A DNA stretch of 64,000 nt from Brevibacillus sp051967035 (GTDB taxonomy: Bacteria; Bacillota; Bacilli; Brevibacillales; Brevibacillaceae): positions 68,559-132,558 of the forward strand of contig NZ_JBQCKK010000011.1 in NCBI RefSeq assembly GCF_051967035.1, given 5' to 3'. The position numbers and the translations under genes were made by a program. Positions 41,662-50,211 of this stretch are shown in pieces; the stretch's first letter is position 1, and each line of letters opens with the position of its first letter. A model generated the notes under the pieces. The model was given only the letters and a program-made list of their open reading frames with translations. It made no database searches and was not told the origin of the DNA.

Positions 41662-43989
41662 CTAGCTTTTGTCCGGTGCCTGATCGGCTACGACCAACAC
41701 ATCCATGTGCCGCGCTTCCCGCAGCAGCCGCTGAACGACTGAGCCTTCGCAGATTTCCTTCCACCTCGTCCGCGCCGATTGCCCGATGATGACCTGTGTC
41801 GCGCCTTTTTCGTTCATGTGGAAGATGAGCTGGGTAAAAACCTGGCGCCGACTCGCTGCCTTGTAGGACTCGAAGCGTCCCCCCAGCCGCTCGGTCAAGG
41901 CGCGCAGCTTGGCCAGTTGCCCCGCTTCCTCTTCCGTCAGCGGCTCGTGATCCTGGACATACGCCACATACCAGACAGCCTTCAGCCGATAGGCGATACG
42001 GAAGCCTCGGCGAATCAACCGCTCGCTGTCCGCACGCAGATTGACGCAGACAAAAATGACCTCCCGCTGTCGCCAGGGCCCGCGCAGCGTTCGCCGCTCC
42101 CACGCCTCCAGCCGTTCGTCGACATCGTCCGCCACCTCGCGCAAGGCCAGCTCCCGCAAGGCAATCAGGTTCCCCGTCCGAAAAAAATTCGCCAGCGCCT
42201 GCTCTACCTTTTCCCGCGCGTAAATGTTGCCCTCACGCATCCGCTGCCGCAGCGCCTTGGGGGAAATGTCGATCAGCTCCACTTCGTCCGCCTGGTGCAA
42301 AATATGGTCGGGAACCGTCTCCCGCACGCGGACGCCCGTGATTTGCTCTACGCTGTCATTCAAGCTCTCCAGGTGTTGAATGTTCATCGTGGCAATCACC
42401 GAGATGCCTGCCGCAAGAAGCGCTTCCACATCCTGGTACCTTTTTTCGCGCTCGCTGCCTGGTGCGTTGGTATGAGCCAGCTCATCCACCAGCACGACCT
42501 CCGGATTGCGCCGGATAATCTCGTCCGTGTCCATCTCTTCCAGCGTCACGTTTTTGTAGGGGATGCGCTTGCGCGGAATCAGGGGAAGCGCGCCGATCTG
42601 CTCGCTGGTTTCTTTTCGCCCGTGGGTTTCCAGCAGGCCGATCACCACATCAATGCCGCTCTTGGCCAGCTCGTTTCCTTCCCGCAGCATCGTGTACGTC
42701 TTGCCGACGCCCGGCGCTGCTCCGACATACACCTTCAAGGTGCCGCGCCTGATTTTCCCGATCTGTTGCTCCAGCTCTGCCTGCGACAGACGGCGGTATG
42801 GGTTGGCGGCTTCCGCAGCTTTGCGCCTGGCTGGCAGGACCCGCTCCCCGTCGCGCTCCGAGCGGTCGGCCACGATCAAAATATCAATGTTTTGGGTCTG
42901 CCTGAGAATTTTATGGACAACCGAGCCGCGCCAGATTTCTTCCCAGCGCGTTCGCTTGGACTGCCCCATGACGATGCGGGTCACATTGCGGGCCATCGCG
43001 TAGGCGACCAGCTCGCCCGCCACGTCCGTTTCCCGCCGCAACGGCGCTTCCGCAAACGTCCCGCCCACTTTATCGACGAGCTTGACGATCGCTCTGCGAA
43101 ACGTCGCTTCCTCTTTGGTCAGCTTTTTGTGCAACGGGCGAAAACAGACGACCAAAAGTTCTCCGCCGAGCCGTTTGGCAACCTGTTGTCCGCGCCGGAC
43201 CAGAATCGAGCCGTTCCAATGATACTGGGCCGAGACGAGAATTCGCTCCGTCGCCCCGGATGCGCCGACCATGCCGTGCTTCTCGCGGTAGTCCTCCAAA
43301 TCTTCATTCACGCCTGTGGCGACGAAGCGCAGAGCCAGCTCCCGCAGCACGTGCAGATTGTCCCGGCGAAACAGCGGATGGTTGCTGCGGGTGGCCGCTC
43401 CGTCCTCCTGAAGCCGCTTCAGAATCGCTTCCGGGGTCACGTCCAACAGCTTCACCTCATCCGCGAGCGACAGCGTGTCTTCCGGTACACATTGGTCGAT
43501 CTGCACCTGCGTCCGGGTCAACCGCTCCGCCAGCTCCTTCATGCCCGCCAGCTCGTAAATATTGACGGTCGCCATCACACTGATCTGATGGTCGAGCAAA
43601 TAGCGGACGTCATCGAGTCGCGTCGGACGGGGCGCATCGGGACGATTGCGATGGGCCAGCCCGTCGACCAGCACGACCTCGGGATCGCGTTCCACGATTT
43701 TCTCCACATCGAGATCGTGCCGCGCCTCCCCTTGCAAAAGCCAGACGTGAGAAGGGATTTGCTCCAGCCCTTCCCGCATCTGGGCGAGCTTTGGCGAGGC
43801 GTCCCCTCCGGTAGCGGCGATCACGACATCAATCCCTTTTTTCCGCAGGCTCTGCCCCTCCATCAGCAGATGATACGTCTTGCCCGAGCCGCTTACGGCC
43901 CCCAAAATGATTTTCAGTCGGCCCCGGTGCATCCTGGAGATGGACTGCAAAATTTCCTCCGGGGACTTTCGGCGAAACTGCTCGACCAT
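41662..43989 (-). CDS. Tandem duplicated KdpD N-terminal/Usp protein without kinase
   Basis: 775 residues built of two full copies (about 1-380 and 400-775) of the KdpD N-terminal region: a P-loop domain followed by a universal-stress-protein domain. Copy 1 has GAVSGSGKT (30-38) and LVDG at 107-110; copy 2 has GAAPGVGKT (423-431) and canonical LVDELAHTNAPG from 500. Both Usp parts end with G-Q-S-x-R-T-R-W. The kinase half of KdpD (membrane helices, HisKA, HATPase) is missing. It follows kdpC by 15 bases. Likely a soluble regulator of the Kdp pump, possibly a nucleotide sensor. Confidence 0.9.
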   Translation of the reverse strand: MVEQFRRKSPEEILQSISRMHRGRLKIILGAVSGSGKTYHLLMEGQSLRKKGIDVVIAATGGDASPKLAQMREGLEQIPSHVWLLQGEARHDLDVEKIVERDPEVVLVDGLAHRNRPDAPRPTRLDDVRYLLDHQISVMATVNIYELAGMKELAERLTRTQVQIDQCVPEDTLSLADEVKLLDVTPEAILKRLQEDGAATRSNHPLFRRDNLHVLRELALRFVATGVNEDLEDYREKHGMVGASGATERILVSAQYHWNGSILVRRGQQVAKRLGGELLVVCFRPLHKKLTKEEATFRRAIVKLVDKVGGTFAEAPLRRETDVAGELVAYAMARNVTRIVMGQSKRTRWEEIWRGSVVHKILRQTQNIDILIVADRSERDGERVLPARRKAAEAANPYRRLSQAELEQQIGKIRRGTLKVYVGAAPGVGKTYTMLREGNELAKSGIDVVIGLLETHGRKETSEQIGALPLIPRKRIPYKNVTLEEMDTDEIIRRNPEVVLVDELAHTNAPGSEREKRYQDVEALLAAGISVIATMNIQHLESLNDSVEQITGVRVRETVPDHILHQADEVELIDISPKALRQRMREGNIYAREKVEQALANFFRTGNLIALRELALREVADDVDERLEAWERRTLRGPWRQREVIFVCVNLRADSERLIRRGFRIAYRLKAVWYVAYVQDHEPLTEEEAGQLAKLRALTERLGGRFESYKAASRRQVFTQLIFHMNEKGATQVIIGQSARTRWKEICEGSVVQRLLREARHMDVLVVADQAPDKS

Positions 43990-44004
43990 CTGGCAGCCCT
44001 CCTG

Positions 44005-44565
44005 CTATTTCAACTGGTCCAGAGCGATATTCAGCTTCAGCACGTTCACCCGCGGCTCGCCGAATACGCCGAGGCTTCTCCCTTCCGTATGCGCAGCAAC
44101 CAATGCCTGCACCTTCGCCGGGTCGAGCTGGCGCGCTTTCGCGACGCGCTGCACCTGAATGGCAGCCGCCTGCGGCGAGATATGCGGGTCCAGACCGGAA
44201 CCGGAGTTGGTCAGCAGGTCGGCCGGAATGTCTTCCTGCCTGACGCCGGGATTGGCTGCCAGAAAAGCGGCGATGTCTGTTTGCACGCGCTCAATCAAGG
44301 CTGGATGGGACGGCGCATAGTTGTTCGAGCCGGAGCCTACCGCATGGTTGTCGATGGAAGAAATGCGGCCCCAGAAATACTTCGGATCGGTGAAGGTTTG
44401 CCCGATCAGCTCGGAGCCGATCACGGTTCCGTTCGCATCGGCAATCAGGCTGCCGTTCGCCTTGGCTGGCATGACGACCTGCGCGATTGCCGTCATTGCC
44501 AGCGGGTAGGCCAGGCCGCAAACGAGCAGCAACACGAGAGACAAGCGGAGATTTTTCCAGACCAT
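44005..44565 (-). CDS. kdpC: Potassium-transporting ATPase subunit C
   Basis: 186 residues with one N-terminal helix (about 8-28) and an outside domain with the family signatures ANGSLI, SDPKYFWGRIS-like TDPKYFWGRIS and SGSGLDPHISP. KdpC sits in the outer leaflet of the KdpFABC complex and stabilises it. ATG follows AGGTG. Lies between kdpB and the KdpD-like gene. Confidence 0.97.
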   Translation of the reverse strand: MVWKNLRLSLVLLLVCGLAYPLAMTAIAQVVMPAKANGSLIADANGTVIGSELIGQTFTDPKYFWGRISSIDNHAVGSGSNNYAPSHPALIERVQTDIAAFLAANPGVRQEDIPADLLTNSGSGLDPHISPQAAAIQVQRVAKARQLDPAKVQALVAAHTEGRSLGVFGEPRVNVLKLNIALDQLK

Positions 44566-44599
44566 ACAGGTTCACCTTTGCTTTCTTTTTTCAATGGGT

Positions 44600-46639
44600 T
44601 TACACAAGGTTCAGTCCGACGAGCAGCAGGTCGATCAGCTTGATGCCGATAAACGGGACGAGGATGCCGCCTCCCCCATAGATGACGAGATTGCGGCTGA
44701 GCAGCCTCGACGCGCTCATCGGCGTGTACTTCACGCCTTTGATCGCCAGCGGAATCAGAAGCGGGATGATGAGCGCGTTGAAAATCAGCGCGGACAAAAT
44801 GGCGCTTTGCGGCGTAGCCAGCCCCATGATGTTGAGGGCGTTCATCTGCGGGATCGCCAGCATGAACATCGCCGGAATGATCGCAAAGTATTTCGCCACG
44901 TCGTTCGCGATACTGAACGTCGTCAAGGCGCCGCGCGTCATCAAAAGCTGCTTGCCGATCGCCACGACTTCGATAATTTTCGTCGGGTCGGAGTCGAGAT
45001 CGACCATGTTCGCCGCTTCCTTCGCCGCAGCGGTCCCGCTGTTCATCGCCAGCCCGACATCCGCCTGGGCGAGCGCTGGCGCGTCATTCGTTCCGTCGCC
45101 TGTCATGGCGACCAGCTTACCTTCTGCCTGTTCTTTGCGGATCAGCGCGATCTTGTCCTCCGGCTTCGCTTCCGCCACAAAGTCGTCGACGCCTGCTTCG
45201 CGGGCAATCGTCGCTGCCGTCAGCGGGTTATCGCCCGTGCACATCACGGTGCGAATCCCCATCCGTCTCAGCTCTTCAAAACGTTCGCGCATACCCGGCT
45301 TCACCGTATCCTTCAAGTAAATCACCCCGAGAATCACGTTGCCCTCCGCCACTGCCAGCGGCGTTCCGCCTGCGGTTGCGATCCGGCTCGCCTTTTCGTC
45401 CAGATCGGCAGGGATCTCCCCGCCCTGCTCCTTCACGTATGCTTTGATCGCATCGACAGCGCCTTTGCGGATGAGCACGCCGTTTGCCAGATTGGTGCCG
45501 CTCATGCGCGTCTCCGCCCGGAATTCCACGCCCAGAGACCCCGGCAACTCCAGCTCGCTCGCTGACAGCCCCTGCTTTTTCGCCAATTCCACGATCGAGC
45601 GGCCTTCTGGTGTTTCGTCGTGTACCGAGCTTTGCGCTGCCGCCCGGTTCAGCTCGGCGGCCGTACCTGCACCTACCGGGATAAACTCTGCTGCCATGCG
45701 GTTTCCGTACGTAATCGTGCCGGTTTTGTCCAAGATGATCGTATTGATGTCGCCTGACGCCTCGACCGCTTTTCCGGACATCGCAATGACGTTGAACTGC
45801 GTGACCCGGTCCATGCCGGCAATCCCGATGGCCGACAGCAGGCCGCCTATCGTGGTCGGAATCAGGCACACCAGCAAAGCGACCAGGGTAGCGATGGGAA
45901 GCGCCGCATTCACGTAGCTGGCAATCGGCTGCAACGTCGTGCAGACGATCAGGAAAATCAGCGTCAGGCTGACCAGCAACGTATTTAACGCCATTTCGTT
46001 GGGCGTTTTCTGCCGTTTTGCCCCTTCGACCAGCGAGATCATCCGATCGAGGAACGACTCGCCGGGATCAGCCGTCACCCGAACGCGAATGCTATCACTC
46101 ACAACACGCGTCCCGCCTGTAACCGAGCTGAAGTCGCCGCCCGCCTCCTTCATCACGGGAGCCGATTCACCCGTAATCGCTGATTCATCGACGGAAGCGA
46201 TGCCCGCCACGATTTCGCCGTCAGCAGGAATCAGTTCGCCTGCCTCCACCACCACCAGATCGCCCTTCCGCAGCTCTGTGGCGCTGACCATCTGAATCGT
46301 GCCGTCTTTGGCGAGCCTTCTCGCTTTTGTGTCCTGCTTCGTTTTTTTCAGACTCTCGGCCTGTGCTTTGCCGCGCCCTTCCGCCAATGCTTCCGCGAAG
46401 TTGGCAAACAGGATGGTCACGAGCAAGATCAGGCTGACGGCGCCGTTGTAGAGCCGATCCGATGCCCCGCCGAACAGGTCGGGAACTATCGTCAACAGCA
46501 GCGTCAGGAAAAACCCGACTTCGACGACAAACATGACCGGATTTTTCAGCATGATCCGCGGGTTCAGCTTTTTCACGGACTCGACAAAGGCTCGCCGATA
46601 CAAATCTTTGGGAAGCGCAGTCGTGCGCGTTTTGCTCAT
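44600..46639 (-). CDS. kdpB: Potassium-transporting ATPase subunit B (ATPase)
   Basis: 679 residues, a P1A-type ATPase that powers high-affinity K+ uptake. Motifs: AITGESAPV, CLIPTTIGGLLSAIG in helix 3, phosphorylation site DKTGTITYGN, CTGDNPLTAATIA, and TGDGTNDAPALAQADVG. ATG follows AAGGAG. Second large gene of the operon. Confidence 0.98.
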   Translation of the reverse strand: MSKTRTTALPKDLYRRAFVESVKKLNPRIMLKNPVMFVVEVGFFLTLLLTIVPDLFGGASDRLYNGAVSLILLVTILFANFAEALAEGRGKAQAESLKKTKQDTKARRLAKDGTIQMVSATELRKGDLVVVEAGELIPADGEIVAGIASVDESAITGESAPVMKEAGGDFSSVTGGTRVVSDSIRVRVTADPGESFLDRMISLVEGAKRQKTPNEMALNTLLVSLTLIFLIVCTTLQPIASYVNAALPIATLVALLVCLIPTTIGGLLSAIGIAGMDRVTQFNVIAMSGKAVEASGDINTIILDKTGTITYGNRMAAEFIPVGAGTAAELNRAAAQSSVHDETPEGRSIVELAKKQGLSASELELPGSLGVEFRAETRMSGTNLANGVLIRKGAVDAIKAYVKEQGGEIPADLDEKASRIATAGGTPLAVAEGNVILGVIYLKDTVKPGMRERFEELRRMGIRTVMCTGDNPLTAATIAREAGVDDFVAEAKPEDKIALIRKEQAEGKLVAMTGDGTNDAPALAQADVGLAMNSGTAAAKEAANMVDLDSDPTKIIEVVAIGKQLLMTRGALTTFSIANDVAKYFAIIPAMFMLAIPQMNALNIMGLATPQSAILSALIFNALIIPLLIPLAIKGVKYTPMSASRLLSRNLVIYGGGGILVPFIGIKLIDLLLVGLNLV

Positions 46640-46666
46640 GGGAATATCTCCTTCGTCTTCTCTGTA

Positions 46667-48346
46667 TTAGCGGATGGTCAGCCACTCGGCAACCGGACCG
46701 AGAGCAAGCACGGGCAAAAACGTCAACGCCCCCACGATCACAACCGTCGCCAGCAACATCAGCAGAAATACGCTGTTGTCCGTGCGCAACGTTCCCATCG
46801 TCTCGGGCACAGGCGTTTTCGCGAGCAGGGAACCCGCTACCGCCAGCATCACAATGATGGTGACGTAGCGGCCAATCAGCATGACCAAGGCAGTAGAGAG
46901 GTTCCAGAACGGAGTGTTGTCGCCCAATCCCTCCAAGCCCGAGCCGTTGTTGGCTGCCGAAGAGGCAAACTCGTACAGCACCTGAGATACGCCGTGGAAG
47001 CCGGGATTGGAGATGCCTGCTGTGCCCATCTCTGTCGCGAGCGCAACTGCCGTCGGCGCCAAAACAATCAGCGGATGAACGAGAATCGCAATCGCGATCA
47101 GCTTCATCTCTTTGCCTTCGATTTTTCGCCCGAGAAATTCCGGTGTGCGGCCAACCATCAAGCCTGCGATAAACACAGCCAAAATCGCGTACATCAAGAT
47201 GTTGACCGTCCCGACGCCATCTCCGCCGAACACGCAGTTCAGCATCATTTCCCCAAGCGGCACGAGGCCGCCCAGCGGGGTCAATGTATCGTGCATGTTG
47301 TTGACCGCCCCTGTCGTAGCTGCCGTCGTCACCGCTGTATACAGGGCGCTTTGCGCGATGCCGAAGCGCACTTCTTTTCCTTCCATGCTGCCCATCGCCT
47401 GCGACAAGCCAGCCCGCTCCAGCGCCGGGTTACCGTTGGCCTCGCTTGTGTAGGCGAGCGTCAAAAATGCCAGAAACATCAGGCCCATTGCCCCGAAGAT
47501 CATCCAGCCCTGCTTGCGGTTTTTCGTCAGGAAGCCAAACGTAAACGGCAAGGCCGCCGGAATCAGGAACATCGCGAGAATTTCCATTACGTTTGTCAAC
47601 GGCGTCGGATTTTCAAACGGATGCGCGGAGTTGACGCCGAAGAACCCGCCGCCGTTCGTGCCCAGATGCTTGATCGCTACCAACGAAGCGACCGGGCCGC
47701 GCGCGATTTGCTGCTCGGCGCCGCCCAGTGTCGTCGCGGTCGCCGTCGGTTCCAGCGTCTGCGGCACGCCTTGCGCCACCAGGAGCAGCGTCACCACCAC
47801 CGCCAGCGGTAGCAACAGCCGCGTATGCGCCCGCACCAGGTCCACGTAAAAGTTGCCGATGCTGCGCTGCCCGGTCAGCCCGCGCATGAACGCCATGACG
47901 ACGGCAATCCCCGTGGCCGGAGTCGTAAACATCAGGTACATGACCACCATCATCTGCGACAGGTAGGACAGACCGCTTTCCCCGCTGTAGTGCTGCAGAT
48001 CGGTGTTCGTCAAAAAGCTCACAGCCGTATGGAACGAAAGCAACGGGTCCATCGCCGCTACCCCGCCCGGATTGCCCGGCAGCACTCCTTGCAGCCGCAA
48101 CAGCACATAGGCAATGGCACCCATCGCAACATTACTGACCAACAACGCTTTCGCGTACTGTTTCCAGGTCATGTCTTGGGCGCGAATCCCCGCCAGCCTG
48201 TAAATCGCTTTTTCCACCCCGCCAAACAGACGGTCCCATCGTGTCTCTTCCAGCGAAAAGGCGCTCGCCAGATAGCGTCCCGTCGGAATGGCCAACACGA
48301 GCAGCACCGCCAAAACGAGTGATAGTTGTATAACATCCACGGACAA
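46667..48346 (-). CDS. kdpA: Potassium-transporting ATPase subunit A (K+ channel subunit)
   Basis: 559 residues, ten hydrophobic segments, related to the Trk/Ktr channel fold. Selectivity-filter regions are visible as TNTDLQHYSGE, LGTNGGGFFGVNSAHPFENPT, and AVNNMHDTLTPLGG. The stated start is TTG at 48346; a GTG two codons later (48340) has better spacing to GGGGGA and may be used. It follows kdpF by 44 bases. Confidence 0.97.
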   Translation of the reverse strand: MSVDVIQLSLVLAVLLVLAIPTGRYLASAFSLEETRWDRLFGGVEKAIYRLAGIRAQDMTWKQYAKALLVSNVAMGAIAYVLLRLQGVLPGNPGGVAAMDPLLSFHTAVSFLTNTDLQHYSGESGLSYLSQMMVVMYLMFTTPATGIAVVMAFMRGLTGQRSIGNFYVDLVRAHTRLLLPLAVVVTLLLVAQGVPQTLEPTATATTLGGAEQQIARGPVASLVAIKHLGTNGGGFFGVNSAHPFENPTPLTNVMEILAMFLIPAALPFTFGFLTKNRKQGWMIFGAMGLMFLAFLTLAYTSEANGNPALERAGLSQAMGSMEGKEVRFGIAQSALYTAVTTAATTGAVNNMHDTLTPLGGLVPLGEMMLNCVFGGDGVGTVNILMYAILAVFIAGLMVGRTPEFLGRKIEGKEMKLIAIAILVHPLIVLAPTAVALATEMGTAGISNPGFHGVSQVLYEFASSAANNGSGLEGLGDNTPFWNLSTALVMLIGRYVTIIVMLAVAGSLLAKTPVPETMGTLRTDNSVFLLMLLATVVIVGALTFLPVLALGPVAEWLTIR

Positions 48347-48390
48347 TTCCCCCTGCTTCCTCTATGAAATGAATCGTTCGACCTTCTCGC

Positions 48391-48468
48391 CTACTCCTTT
48401 TCCGGGTAAAGCAATGCGTGGCCCAGATAGAGGGCGAGTCCAGCCACAATCAGCAGCAACAGAATCAT
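48391..48468 (-). CDS. kdpF: Potassium-transporting ATPase subunit F, small
   Basis: 25 residues, one hydrophobic helix (MILLLLIVAGLALYLGHALL) and a short acidic tail. Size, sequence character and place ahead of kdpA match KdpF, the lipid-like stabilising peptide of the complex. Its ATG overlaps the stop of a preceding small gene (ATGA at 48465-48468). Confidence 0.85.
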   Translation of the reverse strand: MILLLLIVAGLALYLGHALLYPEKE

Positions 48469-48572
48469 TGCCCGTTCCCTCCCTGTTCTCTCACCACGGC
48501 GTCACAAAACTGGATGAGTGCAAAAAACGCACCGAATGCAAGCGCCAAGAGCACGATCGAAACCAAATCCAT
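48465..48572 (-). CDS. Small membrane protein at the head of the kdp operon
   Basis: 35 residues (MDLVSIVLLALAFGAFF... then FCDAVVREQGGNGQ), one membrane helix and a polar tail. ATG at 48572 follows GGAGGGG, and its stop overlaps kdpF. Comparable short ORFs lie ahead of kdpF in other bacteria; role unknown. Confidence 0.7.
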   Translation of the reverse strand: MDLVSIVLLALAFGAFFALIQFCDAVVREQGGNGQ

Positions 48573-48974
48573 GCCAAGCCCCTCCTTTTTCCTCTCCAAC
48601 CAAGTCGAACCGGATCGCCTCTCTCGCTCTCCTTTGGGACAAGCTTTCTCACCCGAAAAAGCCTGCCCATCGGGTAAAAAAATAGACCAATGCTTACCTA
48701 TTCCCCGACACGAAAGATCGTCACGACAGGCCAGCCAAGATGGACAGACGGGCACCCCCCGCCTGCACCCAGCGGCATGAACATGAAACACGATCGCTTC
48801 TTCGGAGAAAAAGTACTCATTGGTCTACCCAACGCCCAGCCGACTTGATTTGCCTTCTTTGCGTTTTGTCTCCCGTTTCCTTTTTCCAAAAAAACAGCGT
48901 ATTCTTTTTTTGGGCAAAACGAAAAGACCTGCGGATTCCGTTTCGAACAAGTCTTTCTCGCTGTCCCATCAGAC
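48573..48974 (-). other. Long structured leader between the riboswitch terminator and the kdp genes
   Basis: About 400 bases with no supported gene. Two structures stand out on the minus strand: TAGACCAATG (48818-48827) pairs perfectly with CATTGGTCTA (48683-48692), which is followed by seven Ts, enclosing about 125 bases; and a 14-pair hairpin with a GGGT loop near 48635-48672 (GGGCAGGCTTTTTC with GAGAAAGCTTGTCCC). A second regulatory RNA element is possible. Confidence 0.45.
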
Positions 48975-49010
48975 AACAAAAAAGGCCTCCTCAAACAGGC
49001 GGTCTTTTGA
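48975..49010 (-). terminator. Intrinsic terminator of the c-di-AMP riboswitch
   Basis: Minus strand GACCGCCT...AGGAGGCC hairpin followed by TTTTTTG, directly behind the riboswitch. It is the expected off-switch for the kdp operon. Confidence 0.7.
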
Positions 49011-49160
49011 CCTCCCTCGCTTTAGCCGACGAAGTTAGCTGACGGGTAGGATGGCGAAAGAGTTTCTCATCCCTTCCACGAAACCGTGGAATTAACCCCA
49101 GAAAATTGGGTCCTCCGTTCCCGAGTGCCTCGGGATTAGGCCAGATTTGCAATTGGTGGT
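49010..49160 (-). ncRNA. c-di-AMP riboswitch (ydaO/yuaA type) controlling kdp
   Basis: On the minus strand the conserved elements of the ydaO class occur in order: GGAACGGAGGACCCA, GGGGTTAATTCC, GGGATGAGAAACTCTTTCGCC and the highly typical ACCCGTCAGCTAAC just before the 3' end. This class binds c-di-AMP and stops transcription of K+ uptake and cell wall genes when the messenger is high. Boundaries are approximate. Confidence 0.88.
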
Positions 49161-49170
49161 TACGAGTCTC

Positions 49171-49199
49171 ATTATACGTCCGGCATAATCGGTTGTTAA
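49171..49199 (-). promoter_or_regulatory. SigA-type promoter of the kdp transcript
   Basis: Minus strand TTAACA and TATAAT separated by 17 bases; transcription would begin about ten bases before the riboswitch. Confidence 0.75.
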
Positions 49200-49428
49200 T
49201 GGCTTGATTTTCGCTTTTTGGCACGCTTTGCGCATTCTTTATGGATGTAAGCGATTTAGCCACTATAAGCCTCAGCCGCGCGCTATATTTCATCCGTTCT
49301 CTCTCGATTTCACCAAAGATCATCCGGCGCGTTCTCCCCCTGTCGCCCTGCTCGTTTGCTTGGTTGACAGGCTTCCCTTTGGCTCAGTAAGATAGAGCAC
49401 AACGAAGCAATCTTGGGAGGAATCTCGT

Positions 49429-49800
49429 TTGGCCATCTCGATCAAAAAGAAGCTGGAGGCCGAAATCAGCGAAGCCTTTATCAAATTTCAACGCGACCTG
49501 ATCGGACGGGGGCCGCAGGAGGCCAAAACATACATCGTCTCTGACATGGTGATCGCCCGCTTCAAAGGTGTCCTCACCGTCGAGGAAAAGCATCTGTCCA
49601 GCCACGAAAAAGGTCGGCGGATCGTCAAGGAAATGCGCGAGATTTTGCGCGAAATGTACAGCGAGGAATCGGAACAAATCGTCGAGAAGCTGACCGGGTG
49701 CAAGGTGCTGTCCAGCCATAGCGATATCAGCACGAAGATGGGCGAGCGGATCGAGGTGTACGTCCTGGATAAAGATTTGGAAAAACAGCTTGGCTCGTAA
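49429..49800 (+). CDS. DUF2294 family protein
   Basis: 123 residues matching the DUF2294 pattern (SDMVIARFKGVLTVEEKHL, GRRIVKEMREILRE, KVLSSHSDIS). The start is TTG at 49429 behind GGGAGG. Single gene with its own terminator. A link to Na+ or bicarbonate use has been suggested for relatives but is not evident here. Confidence 0.85.
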   Translation: MAISIKKKLEAEISEAFIKFQRDLIGRGPQEAKTYIVSDMVIARFKGVLTVEEKHLSSHEKGRRIVKEMREILREMYSEESEQIVEKLTGCKVLSSHSDISTKMGERIEVYVLDKDLEKQLGS

Positions 49801-49817
49801 CCAACTAAACAAGTAGA

Positions 49818-49858
49818 AGGCTTCGCCTGCGCGTGCAGGGCGAAGTCTCTTTTTTTTG
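49818..49858 (+). terminator. Terminator of the DUF2294 gene
   Basis: GGCTTCGCCTGC pairs with GCAGGGCGAAGTC and is followed by eight Ts. Confidence 0.85.
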
Positions 49859-49910
49859 CCGCATCGGCTCCTCATACGCAAAGCAGGCACCGACAGCGGT
49901 TTTTCAGACG

Positions 49911-49951
49911 AAAAAAGCCCTCGCCCGAACTCGTGGTCCAGGCAGGGGCTT
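49911..49951 (-). terminator. Terminator of copA-copZ
   Basis: Minus strand AAGCCCCTGCC and GGGCGAGGGCTT pair, followed by TTTTCG. Confidence 0.75.
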
Positions 49952-49964
49952 GGCGTGCTGAAAG

Positions 49965-50168
49965 CTATGAAACGACGTCATATCCTTGTTCTTCGATGGC
50001 TTCCTTGATCGCTTCCAGCGTCAAGGTGCTTTCGTTATAGGAAACCTCCACGGTTTTGGCGGCGAGGTTGACTTTGCCCTCTGCGCCCAGCTCCTTCAAG
50101 GTTTTTTCCACGGTGTTCACGCAATGGTGGCAAGACATGCCTTCGACAGTCAAGGTTACGTTTTTCAT
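49965..50168 (-). CDS. copZ: Copper chaperone CopZ
   Basis: 67-residue heavy-metal-associated domain with GMSCHHC (Cys13 and Cys16) that binds Cu(I) and hands it to CopA. ATG at 50168 follows AAAGGAGAG; a GTG two codons earlier is in frame. Second gene of copA-copZ, 43 bases behind copA. Confidence 0.96.
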   Translation of the reverse strand: MKNVTLTVEGMSCHHCVNTVEKTLKELGAEGKVNLAAKTVEVSYNESTLTLEAIKEAIEEQGYDVVS

Positions 50169-50211
50169 TCGCACTCTCTCCTTTGGATTGGATGGGTAGG
50201 TGGACGGACGA

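Noticed and set aside
41779..44643. A 954-codon frame on the plus strand opposite kdpC and the KdpD-like gene
   Set aside because: Antisense shadow of two strongly recognised genes in high-GC sequence; no motif of its own.
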